DNA of 64,000 bases from Impatiens glandulifera (taxonomy: Eukaryota > Streptophyta > Magnoliopsida > Ericales > Balsaminaceae). Shown here in pieces: positions 51,620 to 62,469 of the stretch. The translations under genes and the position numbers were made by a program. The stretch lies in NCBI RefSeq assembly GCF_907164915.1, contig NC_061866.1:24197905-24261904 (forward strand), in the 5' to 3' direction. How positions within the stretch are numbered: position 1 is the first letter of the stretch; each line of letters opens with the position of its first letter. A model generated the notes under the pieces. That model did not search any database. It was not told the origin of the DNA and worked only from the letters and a program-made list of their open reading frames with translations.

Positions 51620-52819
51620 TGTTAGATAAAATTAGATCGGTTAAATAAAACTTAACAAAAACAAACTTCTTGTGCAGGAACGGTCAAGTTACTCAACCGG
51701 TTAAGTTACTCAACCGGTCAAGCAACCCAACCGAACAAAAACCTGACCGAACAAGAAGATAAGACCGGTCAAATCAGAAGGCCAAAATCATTAAACACTC
51801 GGTCAATCTGAAGTCATGGAAAAACCGGAAGTCATTCGGTTAACATAAACAACCGACCAGTACAAATAGATACTTCGAGTATCTATTAAGGATGATACCA
51901 AAGGGACAGACTTTAGTATTGTCATATTCATACAAGTCTGAAGATAATCTGCAGGCTGTAGAAGATCGTCCGGCAGGATCTTTCCACTCCAGGATAAATC
52001 AGAGGCGCAATCCTCTAGGTACAGGCAACTGTCCAACCGACAGTTGCCATATTGAGTAAAAGACAAACCTAGCCGGTTTGACCTATACACTGAAGCTTAG
52101 ACCGCCAGGTCTGAAGCCTAGACCGCCAGGTCTGAATCAAGACCGCCAGGTCTGAATCACTGAACCTTTGCTCAACCAATCAGATTCAAGGAAATAAAAT
52201 GTGACCGTTGGCACATTTCACCTATAAAAGAAGGAATAGAAGAGGAATAAACGCAGCACAAGAAACAAGTCAACGAATCCTACCAACTACAAGCTCTAAG
52301 ATTTATTGCAAGTTTATTTTTGTACAAGGTTTAGAGCCTAAGTGTTTATTTGAAGAGTGATTACAATTTCGGTTAAAATTGTACGAGTATTATCGAGCAG
52401 AAAATAAGTCTCGATCGGATTGTGTTTGTATATTCCTTAGTGAATATCCTTCTCGCGGTTTTGAGAGGAAGGGGTGACGAAGGAGTTTATCTCCGAACAT
52501 CCATAAAAACCTGTCTTGTTATTTACTTTCTGTCATTCTTACATTCTAACCGATTCTAACTAAACCGACTTATTGAGTTCCAAAACCGACCCACCCAACT
52601 CCAAAACCAACCTCATCCAAATCTGGTTCTGCCTATCCTGTGTATGTGTGCTGCTTCAACATGAAACAAACCACTTCCGCACTTGAACTCGGTTCAAGGG
52701 TTTGTGAAAGTTTGTGTAGTATTGAAACCCCGGTGTTAATCTCTAACCGGATTAACCACCAATCTTTGAGTGCAAACCGGTCAGACCCCGGTCCGCCAGC
52801 CGCGACCTAGATCCTAACA
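51620..52819 (+). repeat. Solo LTR G (1200 bp)
   Basis: TGTTAG...CTAACA with TSD AATAC on both sides (51615-51619, 52820-52824), inserted in the B2 5' LTR. TATA at 52223-52229 and two-hairpin module at 52448-52507. No internal domain remains, so an unequal LTR recombination removed it. Related to, but distinct from, the A and B LTRs. Confidence 0.95.
52099..52153 (+). repeat. Three AGACCGCCAGGTCT palindromes
   Basis: Copies at 52099-52112, 52120-52133 and 52140-52153, arms AGACC/GGTCT, in the U3 part of solo LTR G about 70 bp before its TATA box. Confidence 0.92.
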
Positions 52820-53538
52820 AATACAATAATACAACTAAATAAAGCTTTCGGTAAATGAAACAATTGTTTAGGATCGCGCGTGAGATTTCTTTCTCTCTCT
52901 TAAGATATTTTAGAACCGTAATAAATGAAGTCGCTTCGTCTTCCTTTTATAGTGAATGAGATCCCAACGGTCATCTTCTTCTCTCACCGTGGGATTTGTC
53001 AGTTTGAAACCACGCCGATTCAGAGATGTTGCGTGTACGTTTCAACTTCCTGACACTTGGCAAGCATTCATATACCGGTCAGGTATTGATGACGCAACCG
53101 GCTTGCAGTTTTGAACACGTGTCAGACATGCACCTTTCGACTTTCTGATTCGGATCTTCGGATCAGTAGATCATCATTGTCTTTATCGCATGCTTTCTGA
53201 TCTGGATCTTATCTTCTTATATTTTCCCAAGAAACATCTATTTCGTCATATTACGTCATCTTTGTAATTCTGAGTTTCCGGTTGACTCTTTCGTAATGTG
53301 GTCCGGCTGGAGTATAATCTTTTCTTTGCTAGCCGGTCTGTCAATGATGTTGAAGCCGGTTCCTCTTGATCATGACTTGATCATCTAAAGTCGGATTACT
53401 TTGATGTATTCTTCAGCAGGTTTATGCAGTCTTCAGCCGGTTTATACGACTCAGTATGTTCCTGTACATGAGAGTTAATAGTAGTTTAGTTTTCTGGCCG
53501 CTTCAAAAATTAACTTACTTAATTTTTCTATCAACTGT

Positions 53539-54382
53539 CACAGTTAAAACATCTTACATTGGATTTGTCAGCATAATTATAGTTGAAGTTGTTGTTCTAT
53601 AGTTGATTCTTCTTCATGAATCTCCCGGATTTATGTGCTAGCATGGCCATCACGTCTTCACTAATCTGGTCAGCGCTTTTGACGGGAACTAGAATGGCTG
53701 ATACAGGAACCGCTGGCTCCACCAATGTCACTAGAGCTCTGTTTACGGTTGATGTTGCTGCTTCGTCTTCGATCCGAGATTTCATCTCGAATTCATAAGC
53801 TTTCAGGTCCTCAAATACATCGTGCAGTTTCATCTGTCCAAGGTTGAATGATTCCCTCATCACCATGGTCTTTATGTCCCATGCACTTGGTATAGATCTC
53901 AATGCTTTCACAATGATTTCCCGGTTTTCATATGTCTTTCCAAGTGTATACAACTCGTTGACCACACTAGTGAACCGATCAATAAATTCATTCATGTTTT
54001 CTCCCGGCTTCATCTTGATGTTCTCATACTTTTGAGTTGCCACCAAGAGTTTGTTTTCCTTAGTTCTTTCGTTTCCTTTATGAACCTAAATGATAGTTTC
54101 CCAGGCTTCCTTTGCGTTTTGACAATCTTTGATTTTGTTGAACGTGTTATCGTCTATAACTTTGAAGATGTGTCTCATGCAATGGTTGTCCAGATTATTT
54201 CTTTTTCTATATTCAGTCGTCCATGTTCCACTCTCCTTTTCAATTTTTATCGGTCTATCCTTTAGGATGGTTTTCATATCATCATCTAGTATTATCAGAT
54301 GTAGGTACATCTGAGCCTTCCAACCGCTGAATGTTTCGCTATTTAGCATCGGTGGCTTATCGTTGTGGGTCATGCTTCCCAT
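53539..54382 (-). pseudogene. A gag N-terminal part
   Basis: The ATG at 54382 (MGSMTHNDKPPMLNSETFSGW); TAG at 54086-54088 where B1 has CAG; core 54046-53597 (MKPGENMNEFIDRF, LRSIPSAWDIKTMVM, GQMKLHDVFEDLKAYEFEM); a second stop after KKNQL; the first half of the CCHC knuckle ends at the B2 insertion. Across the insertion the CX2CX4HX4C spacing is completed by 38240 downward. Confidence 0.92.
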
Positions 54383-54414
54383 CTTCTTTCGGTTGCTTGA
54401 GTGTTAAGAACCTT

Positions 54415-54426
54415 GCTCTAATACCA
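54415..54426 (-). other. A primer-binding site, one mismatch
   Basis: TGGTATTAGAGC in sense, i.e. one change from the initiator tRNA-Met PBS found in B1 and B2. Confidence 0.9.
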
Positions 54427-54428
54427 CT

Positions 54429-55646
54429 TGTTAGGATCGGGATGGCCGATAGGGGATTGGGGTCCGACTAATCGGTAATCTCTTACAACACAACACAAAT
54501 TGGAACTAATCCGGTTAAAGACTAGAACCGCTCTTAACACTACACAGATTGTCACAGACTCTTGAACCGAGTTTATGTGCGGAAATGTCTATTTCAATCT
54601 GAAGCAACGTACACGATTCGGTTTGGAAGGTATTTAGAAGGAGTCGGTTAAGGTGGAGAGAACATCGGTTCGGTTAAGTTAATGATATTTAGGTTCGGTT
54701 GAGATACTTAGATGTTTCGGTTAGGTTTAAGTGAGTAAGCCGAAATATGAAAGTAAAGAACACGAGGTAGAATTTTTTATGGATGTTCGGAGTTTAATCT
54801 CCTACGTCACCCCTTCTTCTCAAACAATGAGAAGGATATTCACTAAGGAATATTACATAACCACACTACACAATCCGAACGAGTAACAGCTCGTCGGTTA
54901 CACCACTCACATAGTGATGTAATACTTTTACACTTGGTAAAATACATATATTTCTTAGAACAATCACACTTTGAAAAGCAGAACAGCTATAGCAACTTAG
55001 GATGTTCTTCGTGCTTGAATATATGAAAAGCTTAGATTGAGTCTTGCTCGCGCGCGTTGTATTTCTTGTATATGAACTTTTTCGTGGTGATTTCACGCGC
55101 GTATCTGTCTTTGTTACCATAAGCTTCTATTTATATGGAAAATATGACAACAATCATAATTTTCTCTCTCCGCTGGATTGGTCATCTGAAGTCGCGTCGG
55201 TAATGTTTAAATTGCGTGCACGTTTTGCCATTTAGGACACATGGCACACATGCATTAGTCGGCCGCTTGTTTCAGAGATTTACTTGAGATCTTGAATAAT
55301 TTAATCATCATTGCTTTTGTTGCATGCTTCTGACTCGAATCACGGACCCTTCTTAGGTTTATCATTCAAGAGATTCATTACTTCATCTTTCACAGATTTC
55401 ATCGAGTTGAGTATTTTCCCGTTGGCCTTAATTTCTTCGATTTTTGAGCCTGACGGAAATATTCTTCGTCCGCTTTGTCATTTGAGCCGATCCGGTTTAG
55501 AGAAGTAGCACCGTTTTTCTTGATTGTCCGGATCTTTTTGAGATAGGATGTCTCAACCGATCCGGTGCGGTTACCTACAAAAGGAACATTAAGATCGGTT
55601 AAGTTCTTTTGTCCGATTAAGATTAACTTACTTAGTTTTTCTAACA
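54429..55646 (-). repeat. A 5' LTR (1218 bp)
   Basis: TGTTAG...CTAACA; TATA box (- strand) at 55128-55135; two-hairpin module at about 54775-54836. Flanked by TSD GTACT (55647-55651) and D sequence. Confidence 0.95.
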
Positions 55647-56057
55647 GTACTAAACTTAGTAGATTGCTATGGGTGAATAATTCTACGATAAAATAGTATT
55701 TCAGGAAAGGATAAATACACGGGCTTTTAATGATTCTTTGTGAACAAAGAGATTATCTATGTGAGATAGAAGTGGGGCCGCTTCGAAAGAATTGCATGAC
55801 TCAATTCAAGAACCTCTCACTGAACTAGGCGATTGTTCATGGCCAAAAAGAACACAATCATGAGAACTGACATGTATCAAGAAGAATTCTATGTGAAAGT
55901 GTATAATTGTTTACACAAAAGGTAGAATAGTTCAAGGACATCGTATCTACTAATCGGATAATAAAGTTATATACTTTCATTAGGGAAGGTTCAAAGAGTT
56001 ACACCTACCTATCCTATGTAGAATTCAACTGTTGAACTTTTCTCCGGGTTAATATTT
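55647..56057 (+). other. D 3' non-coding region
   Basis: Continues 7753 after the A insertion. No open frame of note; it leads towards the D polypurine tract. The last five bases (56053-56057, TATTT) are the left TSD of solo LTR F. Confidence 0.75.
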
Positions 56058-57254
56058 TGATAAAAAAAATTAAGTAAAGTTAATTTTTGGAAGCGGCCAG
56101 AAAAACTAAACAACTATTAACTTCTATGTGCAGGAACAGATCGAATTGCACAAACCGGCTGGAGCCTCATAAACCGGCTGAAGAACAATTCAAATAAATC
56201 TAGTTCCAAGTGATCAAGTCAAGATCAAGAGGAACCGGTTTCAACATTCTCAAGGGACCGGCTAGCAAAGACAAGTCTACATTCCAGCCGGACTATACTG
56301 TGTAAGAATCAACCGGAAACTAAAATCTACTGAGATGACGTAATATGACGAAATAGATGTGTCTCGAAGAGATAAACGAAGATAAGATCCGATCAGAAGC
56401 ATGCGAGAAAAACAATGATGATTTACTGATCCGACTTCGACAGCCGTAAGGTGCATGCCTGACACGTGTTCGAATCTGCAAACTGACTACGTCATCTTTA
56501 CTTGAGGAGTGTCTGCATGCTTACCAAGTGTTGAGGAAGGTGAAACGTGCAAGTAACCTCTCTGCACCGGCGTGACTCTAGATTAACCAATCCCACGGTG
56601 AGAGAAGAAAGTGACCGTTGGGATCATCTTCACTATAAAAGGAAGACGAAGCGACCTCATTAATGACAAGTTACGAAAATCTTAGAGAGATAAAGAAATC
56701 TCACGCACGATCCAAAACCGTTGTGTCATTTACCGAAAGCTATTATTGTGTTGTGTTATTGTATTACATCAAGAGTGAGTTGATGTAACCGGCGAGTAGC
56801 GAGTTAGGCTCGACCGGTAGTGTAATTGTTGTAACTTTGAAAGTTAGTGGAGATCCTTCTCATAACTTGAGAAGAAGGGGTGACGTAGGAGGGTTTGCTC
56901 CGAACATCCATAAAAAATCTTGTCTCGTGTCTTTTCTTTTATTTCCTGTTTAGTCACTTAACCTAACTACAAACCAAAATAATCTTACTCCTTAAATCAA
57001 AAACCAGTTCATACACTCCATCTAATCGACTCCTCGTTAATCTCATCAAAGATAAGTCGCATACGTTGCTTCAGACTGAAACAGACATTTCCGCCCTTGA
57101 ACCCGGTTCAAGAGTCTATGACAGTTTGCGAAGTGCTGAGAACGGTTATAGTCTCTAACCGGACTATCACCAAAGTGTTGTGTGTGTTGTAAGCGGCCAC
57201 CCTTCCTGAAACCGGAAACACCCTGGTCCTCCAAGGGCGTCCCCGATCCTAACA
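56058..57254 (+). repeat. Solo LTR F of the B family (1197 bp)
   Basis: TGATAA...CTAACA with TSD TATTT (56053-56057, 57255-57259). TATA 56634-56640; two-hairpin module about 56854-56914. It starts at the last PPT/LTR-edge unit, without the extra 89-bp units of B1. Confidence 0.95.
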
Positions 57255-57390
57255 TATTTCAATTTTCATTAATATAAGGGATTGTTGGCATTAAACTAAT
57301 TCCATTAATTAAATGGAAATGATATTTGAGCAATGAAATTCACACCAAATTCAAATGTGAATTGTGTGTGAAATTAATACAAATAAAATT

Positions 57391-57903
57391 TGGTGGGTTA
57401 AAATTTTTAATTGATTTAAAGTAACTTAACAATTTTGATTTGATGATTGATGAAATGGTTTTCGATAATAAGTGGATAAAACTAAGTTCAATAATAGTTA
57501 GTCATATCAAATATATAAATATATATTTAGATATCAACATATTCTGAGTAGTGGCATGTACACCTACTTGTCATGCTGGTGACTTGGGTTCAAATCTCAC
57601 TAGACGCATAATTAATAATTGTATTTTTTTTAATTTGCAGGCACAGCTAAAAGTCAACGCACGGTGTTAGACGTGTTGTCTAACCAGTGGTGTTAGACTT
57701 GCTATCTAACTAGTGGAGTTAGACGTGCAGTCTAACTAGTGGAGTTAGACGTGCAGTCTAACCAGTTGTGGTTAAACGTGGGGGTCTAACTAGTTGTGGT
57801 TAGACGTGTGGTTAGACGTGGGGTCTAATGTATGGTAGACGTGGGGGTCTAATGTGTGGTTAGACATGGGGGTCTAATGTTAGATAGGGCGTCTAATGCA
57901 GAT
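57391..57903 (+). repeat. E2 5' LTR, 3'-truncated
   Basis: Starts TGGTGGG (TGTTGGG in the 3' LTR), includes the tRNA-like module and TTAGACGTG palindromes, and breaks off after GGCGTCTAATGCAGAT, which in the 3' LTR continues for about 1 kb. Confidence 0.9.
57541..57607 (+). other. tRNA-Asp-like module in E2 5' LTR (diverged)
   Basis: Matches the copy at 58916 with several changes in the A-box half (GAGTAGTGGCATGTA); B-box-like GGTTCAAATCT is retained. Confidence 0.6.
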
Positions 57904-58764
57904 AAGTATGTTGAGGTTTGTCGAATGCAAATCCGGTTTAGGATTTGATGGCAATGACTCAGACAAGTCTCGTGAAAAGTTATACCCAGAAACTGACAAG
58001 TTTAAGTCTATAAACTTTGTCAAAGGAAGCTTAACTAAGAACGAAATCGATCCAAGCTGTAATGAGTTAACTTTAAAGGATGAGATTACTTATGTTCCGC
58101 CAACTGTTAGTTGGCTGAAACTTAAGATGAAAGCAGCCAATAAGTCTAACATATTAAAACTTGACAGGAAGTCAAGGAGTTTTAGACAAAAATGATCTTC
58201 TAAGATTAACAGTTCAACTGCTAGTAGGAAGACGTCTGCTAAGCCTAAATAATACGCACCGATCACAACGCAACATGAGAAATCCATAAAAATAATCAAA
58301 GTATGGATTCCCAAGGGACTAATAAGCCATGGACCCAAAGAAAATTGGGAACCAGATTTATTGTCTTCAAATGCAGGTAAAACAGGAAAATAGCTTGGAA
58401 GAGCCAAACGGCTTCTGGACAGCCCGCTGCTCGGAGTATTGCATATGACAATCAGCAGCCTGAAGTGGCTGACATCTTCTCAAAACCACTTCTCGAGTCT
58501 AAGTTTTCTTACCTTAGAAATATTTTTAGGATTGTTAGATTATGATAATGCCTGGATTATGTTTAAATCATGAACTCAACTAGTTTTGATAATTTGGTTT
58601 AAATAATCAAAAAGAGAGAAATTGTTGGGTTGAAATTTTTAATGTTTAAACTGGTTTTGATAATTTAGTTTAAATAATCAAAAAGGAAGAAATTGTTGGG
58701 TTAAGATTTTTAATGTTTAAACTGGTTTTGATAATTTAGCTTAAATAATTAAAAAGGGAGAAAT
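57904..58764 (+). pseudogene. E2 internal remnant: gag-protease spacer fused to RNase H tail, PPT units
   Basis: 57904-58330 reads a spacer protein ending VWIPKGLISHGPKENW, the block that in A and B2 precedes the protease. Directly afterwards (about 58455-58540) comes QQPEVADIFSKPLLESKFSYLRNIF, the end of RNase H. Three PPT/LTR-edge units of about 80 bp follow (58600-58764). Everything between spacer and RNase H is deleted. Confidence 0.85.
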
Positions 58765-58915
58765 TGTTGGGTTAAGATTTTTAATTGATTTAAAATAACT
58801 TAATAATTTTGATTTGATGATTGATGAAATGGTTTTTGATAATAAGTGGATAAAACTAAGTTCAATAATTGTTAGTCATATCAAATATATAAATATATAT
58901 TTAAATATCAACATA

Positions 58916-58983
58916 GTCTGTGGTGTAGTGGTAAGTACACCTGCCTGTCATGCTAGTGACCTGGGTTCAAATCTCACCAAACG
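58916..58983 (+). other. tRNA-Asp(GTC)-like module in E2 3' LTR
   Basis: A-box-like TAGTGGTAAGTA, anticodon-loop-like CTGTCAT and B-box GGTTCAAATCT have tRNA spacing. The anticodon and T stems have mismatches, so it is not a functional tRNA gene; it resembles the head of a tRNA-derived SINE. Confidence 0.65.
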
Positions 58984-59039
58984 CATAATTAATAATTGGG
59001 TTTTGTTAATTTGCAGGCACAGCTAAAAGTCAATGCACG

Positions 59040-59440
59040 GTGTTAGACATGCAGTCTAACTAGTGGAGTTAGACGTGGGGGTCTAACTAGTTATGGTTAG
59101 ACGTGGGGGTCTAACTAGTTATGGTTAGACGTGGGGGTCTAATGTGTGATGGGGCGTCTAATGCAGATTACGTCTAATCAGATCAACGACCGAGATGAGG
59201 CGTCTAATAGACTGTTAGATGGGGGCATCTAAGTAGATGGACGGCCAAGATGGACGTGGGGGTCTAATGTGTGGTTAGACGTATGGTTAGACGTGGGGTC
59301 TAATGTTTGGTTAGACGTGTGGTTATACGTGGGGATCTAATGTTAGATGGGGCGTCTAATGCAGATTGCGTCTAATCAGATCAATGACCGAGATGAGGCG
59401 TCTAATAGACTGTTAGATGGGGGCATCTAAGTAGATGGAC
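59040..59440 (+). repeat. E2 palindromic motif array
   Basis: Repeated TTAGACGTGGGGGTCTAA, TTAGACGTGTGG and GGCGTCTAATGCAGATT units, the G-rich variant of the E1 array. Confidence 0.88.
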
Positions 59441-60046
59441 GGTCAAGATGATCAGATGGGGGAATCTAAGAAGATGGACGGACAAGATGAGGTGTCTAAG
59501 TAGATGAACCTCTAAGATGATCAGATGGACAGCTAAGATGATTTGATGGGCATCTGAAGGCAGATGCTCTTCCAGACAACTGGCAGCAGATTCTTCCAAG
59601 CAGCTGACAGCAGAGCTCAAGAAATGAATAACCGCCACGTATGCCATAATTCAAATTGCTTGTACTGCATTGTACTACCACGGTCTCAAAAATCTTTTTC
59701 TGCTGTACTACCCAGTACCTCATGGATAGTACATCCAACGGAAAGATGACATGTGTCCAAAAGAAGGATTTGATCGTTGAAGCTTTTCAAGAATAAATTG
59801 CTGCCTAAGACAACGGAAAAATTGTTGGCTGAAAAATACAATAAAGAGAGAGCTGTTTCATTTTTCATTCAAGAAAGTTCCTGAAATCAAATATATCATT
59901 TATCATCTAGCTTTGAATACATTGTATTACATACTGTCTTTTCTGTGAGAAAACTTCAGTGTTGTAAGTTGAACAAAGGTTGTTTTGTTCAACAGAAAGT
60001 TAGCTAGATTAGTGAACTGTATTTGATTCAAAGAAGTATAGTGAAT

Positions 60047-60104
60047 CCTTCCGGTGGTTGGAAGAAGGGGTGACGTAGGAGAGTTTGCTCCGAACATCCA
60101 TAAA
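60047..60104 (+). other. Conserved two-hairpin LTR module (E2 copy)
   Basis: CCTTCC with GGAAG (loop GGTGGTT), GGGGTGACGTAGGAG, GGAG with CTCC, GAACATCCATAAA. Confidence 0.7.
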
Positions 60105-60883
60105 CAACTTCTTGTATTCTTTACTTTTTGCCATTAATCTTTCATTGGTTCAAAGCTTCAAATCCGACGAACATTTCTGCACTTGAATCTGTTTTAAGAG
60201 TTCGAAGGATTTGCGAAGAATAGAAAGAGATATTAATCCCTAACATGATTTATATCAAACCGTTTATCCGAAGTCATCATCAATAGCCAGACCCCCGTCT
60301 CTATTGGTGTCGCCGATCCTATCAAAATTCAAATGAAATTCACATGAAATTTAAATGTGAATTTAAAGTGAAATTAATTCAAATGAAATTCAAATCAAAT
60401 TCATTGTGAATTAAATTTGTTTGATTGTAACAAATAACATTAATGTCTTGAGTGAGGCAATTAACCAATTGTGTTAATTAATATTGTAACTACAAAATAC
60501 TTATTGTTGGATGTAATTTGCAAGGATGATAAAATGGCAAGTATGGATAACCGATGGATGAATCGATGATGAATTAGTGGTTGTTGGATTAAAAAATTGA
60601 TTATGAGTTTAATTTTCAATTATAAATATACATTAATCTTGTATTTCTCTCCACACATTATCTTATCACTTCTCACTTAAGAATTCTAAAAGTCTTCCCT
60701 TGTTCTTGTGAGTATTCTTGTTAGTGTTCTTCGCGTTTCTTTACTCGACCATTTATGTGCGAAACGCGGTGATTGTGATTCAGATACTTTTATCTAGTTC
60801 GTTGTTGTAGTGGTTTTTCTGTGCTAAACCATTGCAGGTTCCGTTGTACCATGGGAAGCAGCCACCGACGAAATTCTCCAACA

Positions 60884-62469
60884 CAAACATGAGATGGTAA
60901 AACTGTTTTAAAGGGAACTTAGATTTTACATGACTCAAAGCAAACGAGAAGACTTTTCTTCCTCTCATTGCATAATCTATTGTATTTGTTTTATTATTAT
61001 TTTATTTTATTCATATATTATTTACGTTACGAGATAAGATTACCAACATTATTAATGAATTAATCAAAGTAATATTAGAAGAATGGTCAAAGGGAAAAGA
61101 CCAAAATACTTTATCAAAATATTCAAGAAACGGATCGATACTGAATTTAACAAAAACAAGTCAATATATAAGTTTAGAATTACAGTTCAATCAATTCTCT
61201 CCATTTGCTCACAAACCCCTCATAGAAAACTCTAAAAATAAATACAAAAGTCTTAGTTTCTTCTTTTATAATCATAAACTCCCTCTTGTCAAAATCAATC
61301 ACTCATAGCAACTTTGTAAATTTATTAAGAAATAAGTACTCAATTATTGTAAATTTATTAAGAAATAAGTCCTCAACTGTTCAATTATTCCTTCCAACAT
61401 TTTAAATTAAAATGGTTATAATTTTCTGAATTAAAAATAAACGTATGTACTTTCTAAATTGTTCACTTCTCTCCGTCCCTCGTCTTCCTATTCAATAATT
61501 GAAAAAAAAAAATTGCCCCTTTTCCCTTTTATTTCTCTTCTTTTATTTTACTGTCTTCCATCTTTCATTATCTACAACAATTTTGCTCAATCTCTTTTTC
61601 ATTTTTTTTTTAAATATTCAATTTATCCAACACTTTATAATTAAATTTGACCTGATACGGTCAATTTTAAATTAATTCTTAATTTTATTCTCCTTACAAT
61701 GAATATTAATTTGTATAAAATATTTTCAAATTAAATTTATTTACTTGTAATTTTAAAAATTATACCTTGAATATAAAATTGATCATTAAAATTTTGGATC
61801 TATCAATTATTTCTATATACAAAATAAATTATTATAAAAGTTATGACATTGTCAATCTTTAATTAAGTAACTTAAGTTAGTGGCAGAGAAATCTAACTTG
61901 AGGTTTCTTATAAATTTATAGTTTTTTTTGGCTAGATCATTATTATATTTTTAATAAAGTTTATACACAATTATCTTTTTGAACAATATAATATTCCTTT
62001 TTGAGGAAACAAAACACATGTGATTGAAATAATATGGACGAACAACTAGACTCATGTATTGACTTGTTTATTTGAAATTATAATCATATTTGACCAAAAT
62101 AAAATGATCACAAAATTTTAGTATAATATGATTTAAAATTTTATAAAATAAAATTATTTACCTTTTAACTCACAACTTTATTAAATTCAATAATATCTTA
62201 ACATTAAATAAATATTAAATTAATATCATAAATATGATTTGAAAAATAAATATTCCTTTTTTCATTTCTATTTTATAGTCTTTGAGAATTGGAACAAACT
62301 ATGTAAAATATCTTGTTCTCTGATGGATGGTCCATAGTCATTCATAACTATATATTAGGTGGGTTAGAAAATTTAACGAAATGAACAAGACATAATAAAG
62401 TTTGCAAAAATGTTTTTTTCGGGTTGAATGATGAAAATATTTCTTCACAAAGAAAAACCTGATAAAATT
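60884..62469. other. AT-rich intergenic DNA right of the nest
   Basis: No gene, LTR or tRNA recognised. Short open frames are AT-rich noise. The first bases (CAAAC, 60884-60888) would be the right TSD of D; its partner is outside the window. Confidence 0.6.

Larger units (their letters stand above)
38246..53533 (-). mobile_element. Element B2: copia retrotransposon with three accessory genes
   Basis: 3' LTR 38246-39451 and 5' LTR 51123-53533 (1206 bp each after removing solo LTR G and its TSD). TSD ACTGT at 53534-53538; the left copy reads ACTTT at 38241-38245 but ACTGT in the duplicated copy (33350-33354). Full order gag to xORF4 on the - strand. Confidence 0.95.
51123..53533 (-). repeat. 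B2 5' LTR, split by solo LTR G
   Basis: LTR parts 51123-51619 and 52825-53533 (1206 bp together). TATA (- strand) at 52945-52951. The outer end TATCA is followed by TSD ACTGT. Like the 3' LTR it starts at the last PPT/LTR-edge unit. Confidence 0.94.
7759..55646 (-). mobile_element. Element A: copia retrotransposon with accessory genes, host of B1 and B2
   Basis: LTRs of 1218 bp (54429-55646, 5') and 1217 bp (7759-8975, 3') and TSD GTACT define the ends. Reading on the - strand: PBS 54415-54426, gag (53539-54382, continuing at 36704-38240), pol (15604-18311), xORF1, xORF2, xORF3/4, PPT region, 3' LTR. The body is interrupted by B2 and B1. Removing them and one copy of the tandem duplication leaves an element of roughly 14 kb. 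Confidence 0.93.
57391..60324 (+). mobile_element. Element E2: internally deleted copia element
   Basis: TSD AAATT at 57386-57390 and 60325-60329. Only about 510 bp of 5' LTR, a piece of gag-protease spacer, the end of RNase H, PPT units and a 1560-bp 3' LTR remain. PBS, most of gag and nearly all of pol are deleted. Same lineage as E1 by LTR motifs and LTR ending. Confidence 0.92.
58765..60324 (+). repeat. E2 3' LTR (1560 bp)
   Basis: TGTTGGG...CCTATCA. Contains the tRNA-like module, a TTAGACGTGGGGGTCTAA palindrome array and the two-hairpin module (60047-60104). Confidence 0.93.
4288..60883 (+). mobile_element. Element D: Tork-like Ty1/copia, oldest layer of the nest
   Basis: D is present in pieces: 4288-7753 (gag-pol), 55652-56057 (3' non-coding), 57260-57390 and 60325-60883 (PPT and 3' LTR). 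The 5' end lies left of the window. Continuity is shown by TSD pairs around A (GTACT), F (TATTT) and E2 (AAATT). The lineage assignment (Tork-like) rests on protein style and the TGTTGG/CCAACA LTR ends and is tentative. All domains carry stops or frameshifts. Confidence 0.85.
57260..60883 (+). repeat. D polypurine tract and 3' LTR, split by E2
   Basis: PPT-like AAGGGA before 57283; LTR pieces 57283-57390 and 60330-60883 (about 660 bp) starting TGTTGGCATTAAACT and ending TCCAACA. TATA at 60621-60627. The right end marks the boundary of the nest. Confidence 0.85.

Noticed and set aside
57896..58195. Independent small gene in E2
   Set aside because: It ends in the VWIPKGLISHG block of the gag-protease spacer and is a retroelement fragment.
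58916..58983. Functional tRNA-Asp gene
   Set aside because: Stem mismatches in the anticodon and T arms, and presence in both LTRs of E2, show it is part of the LTR.
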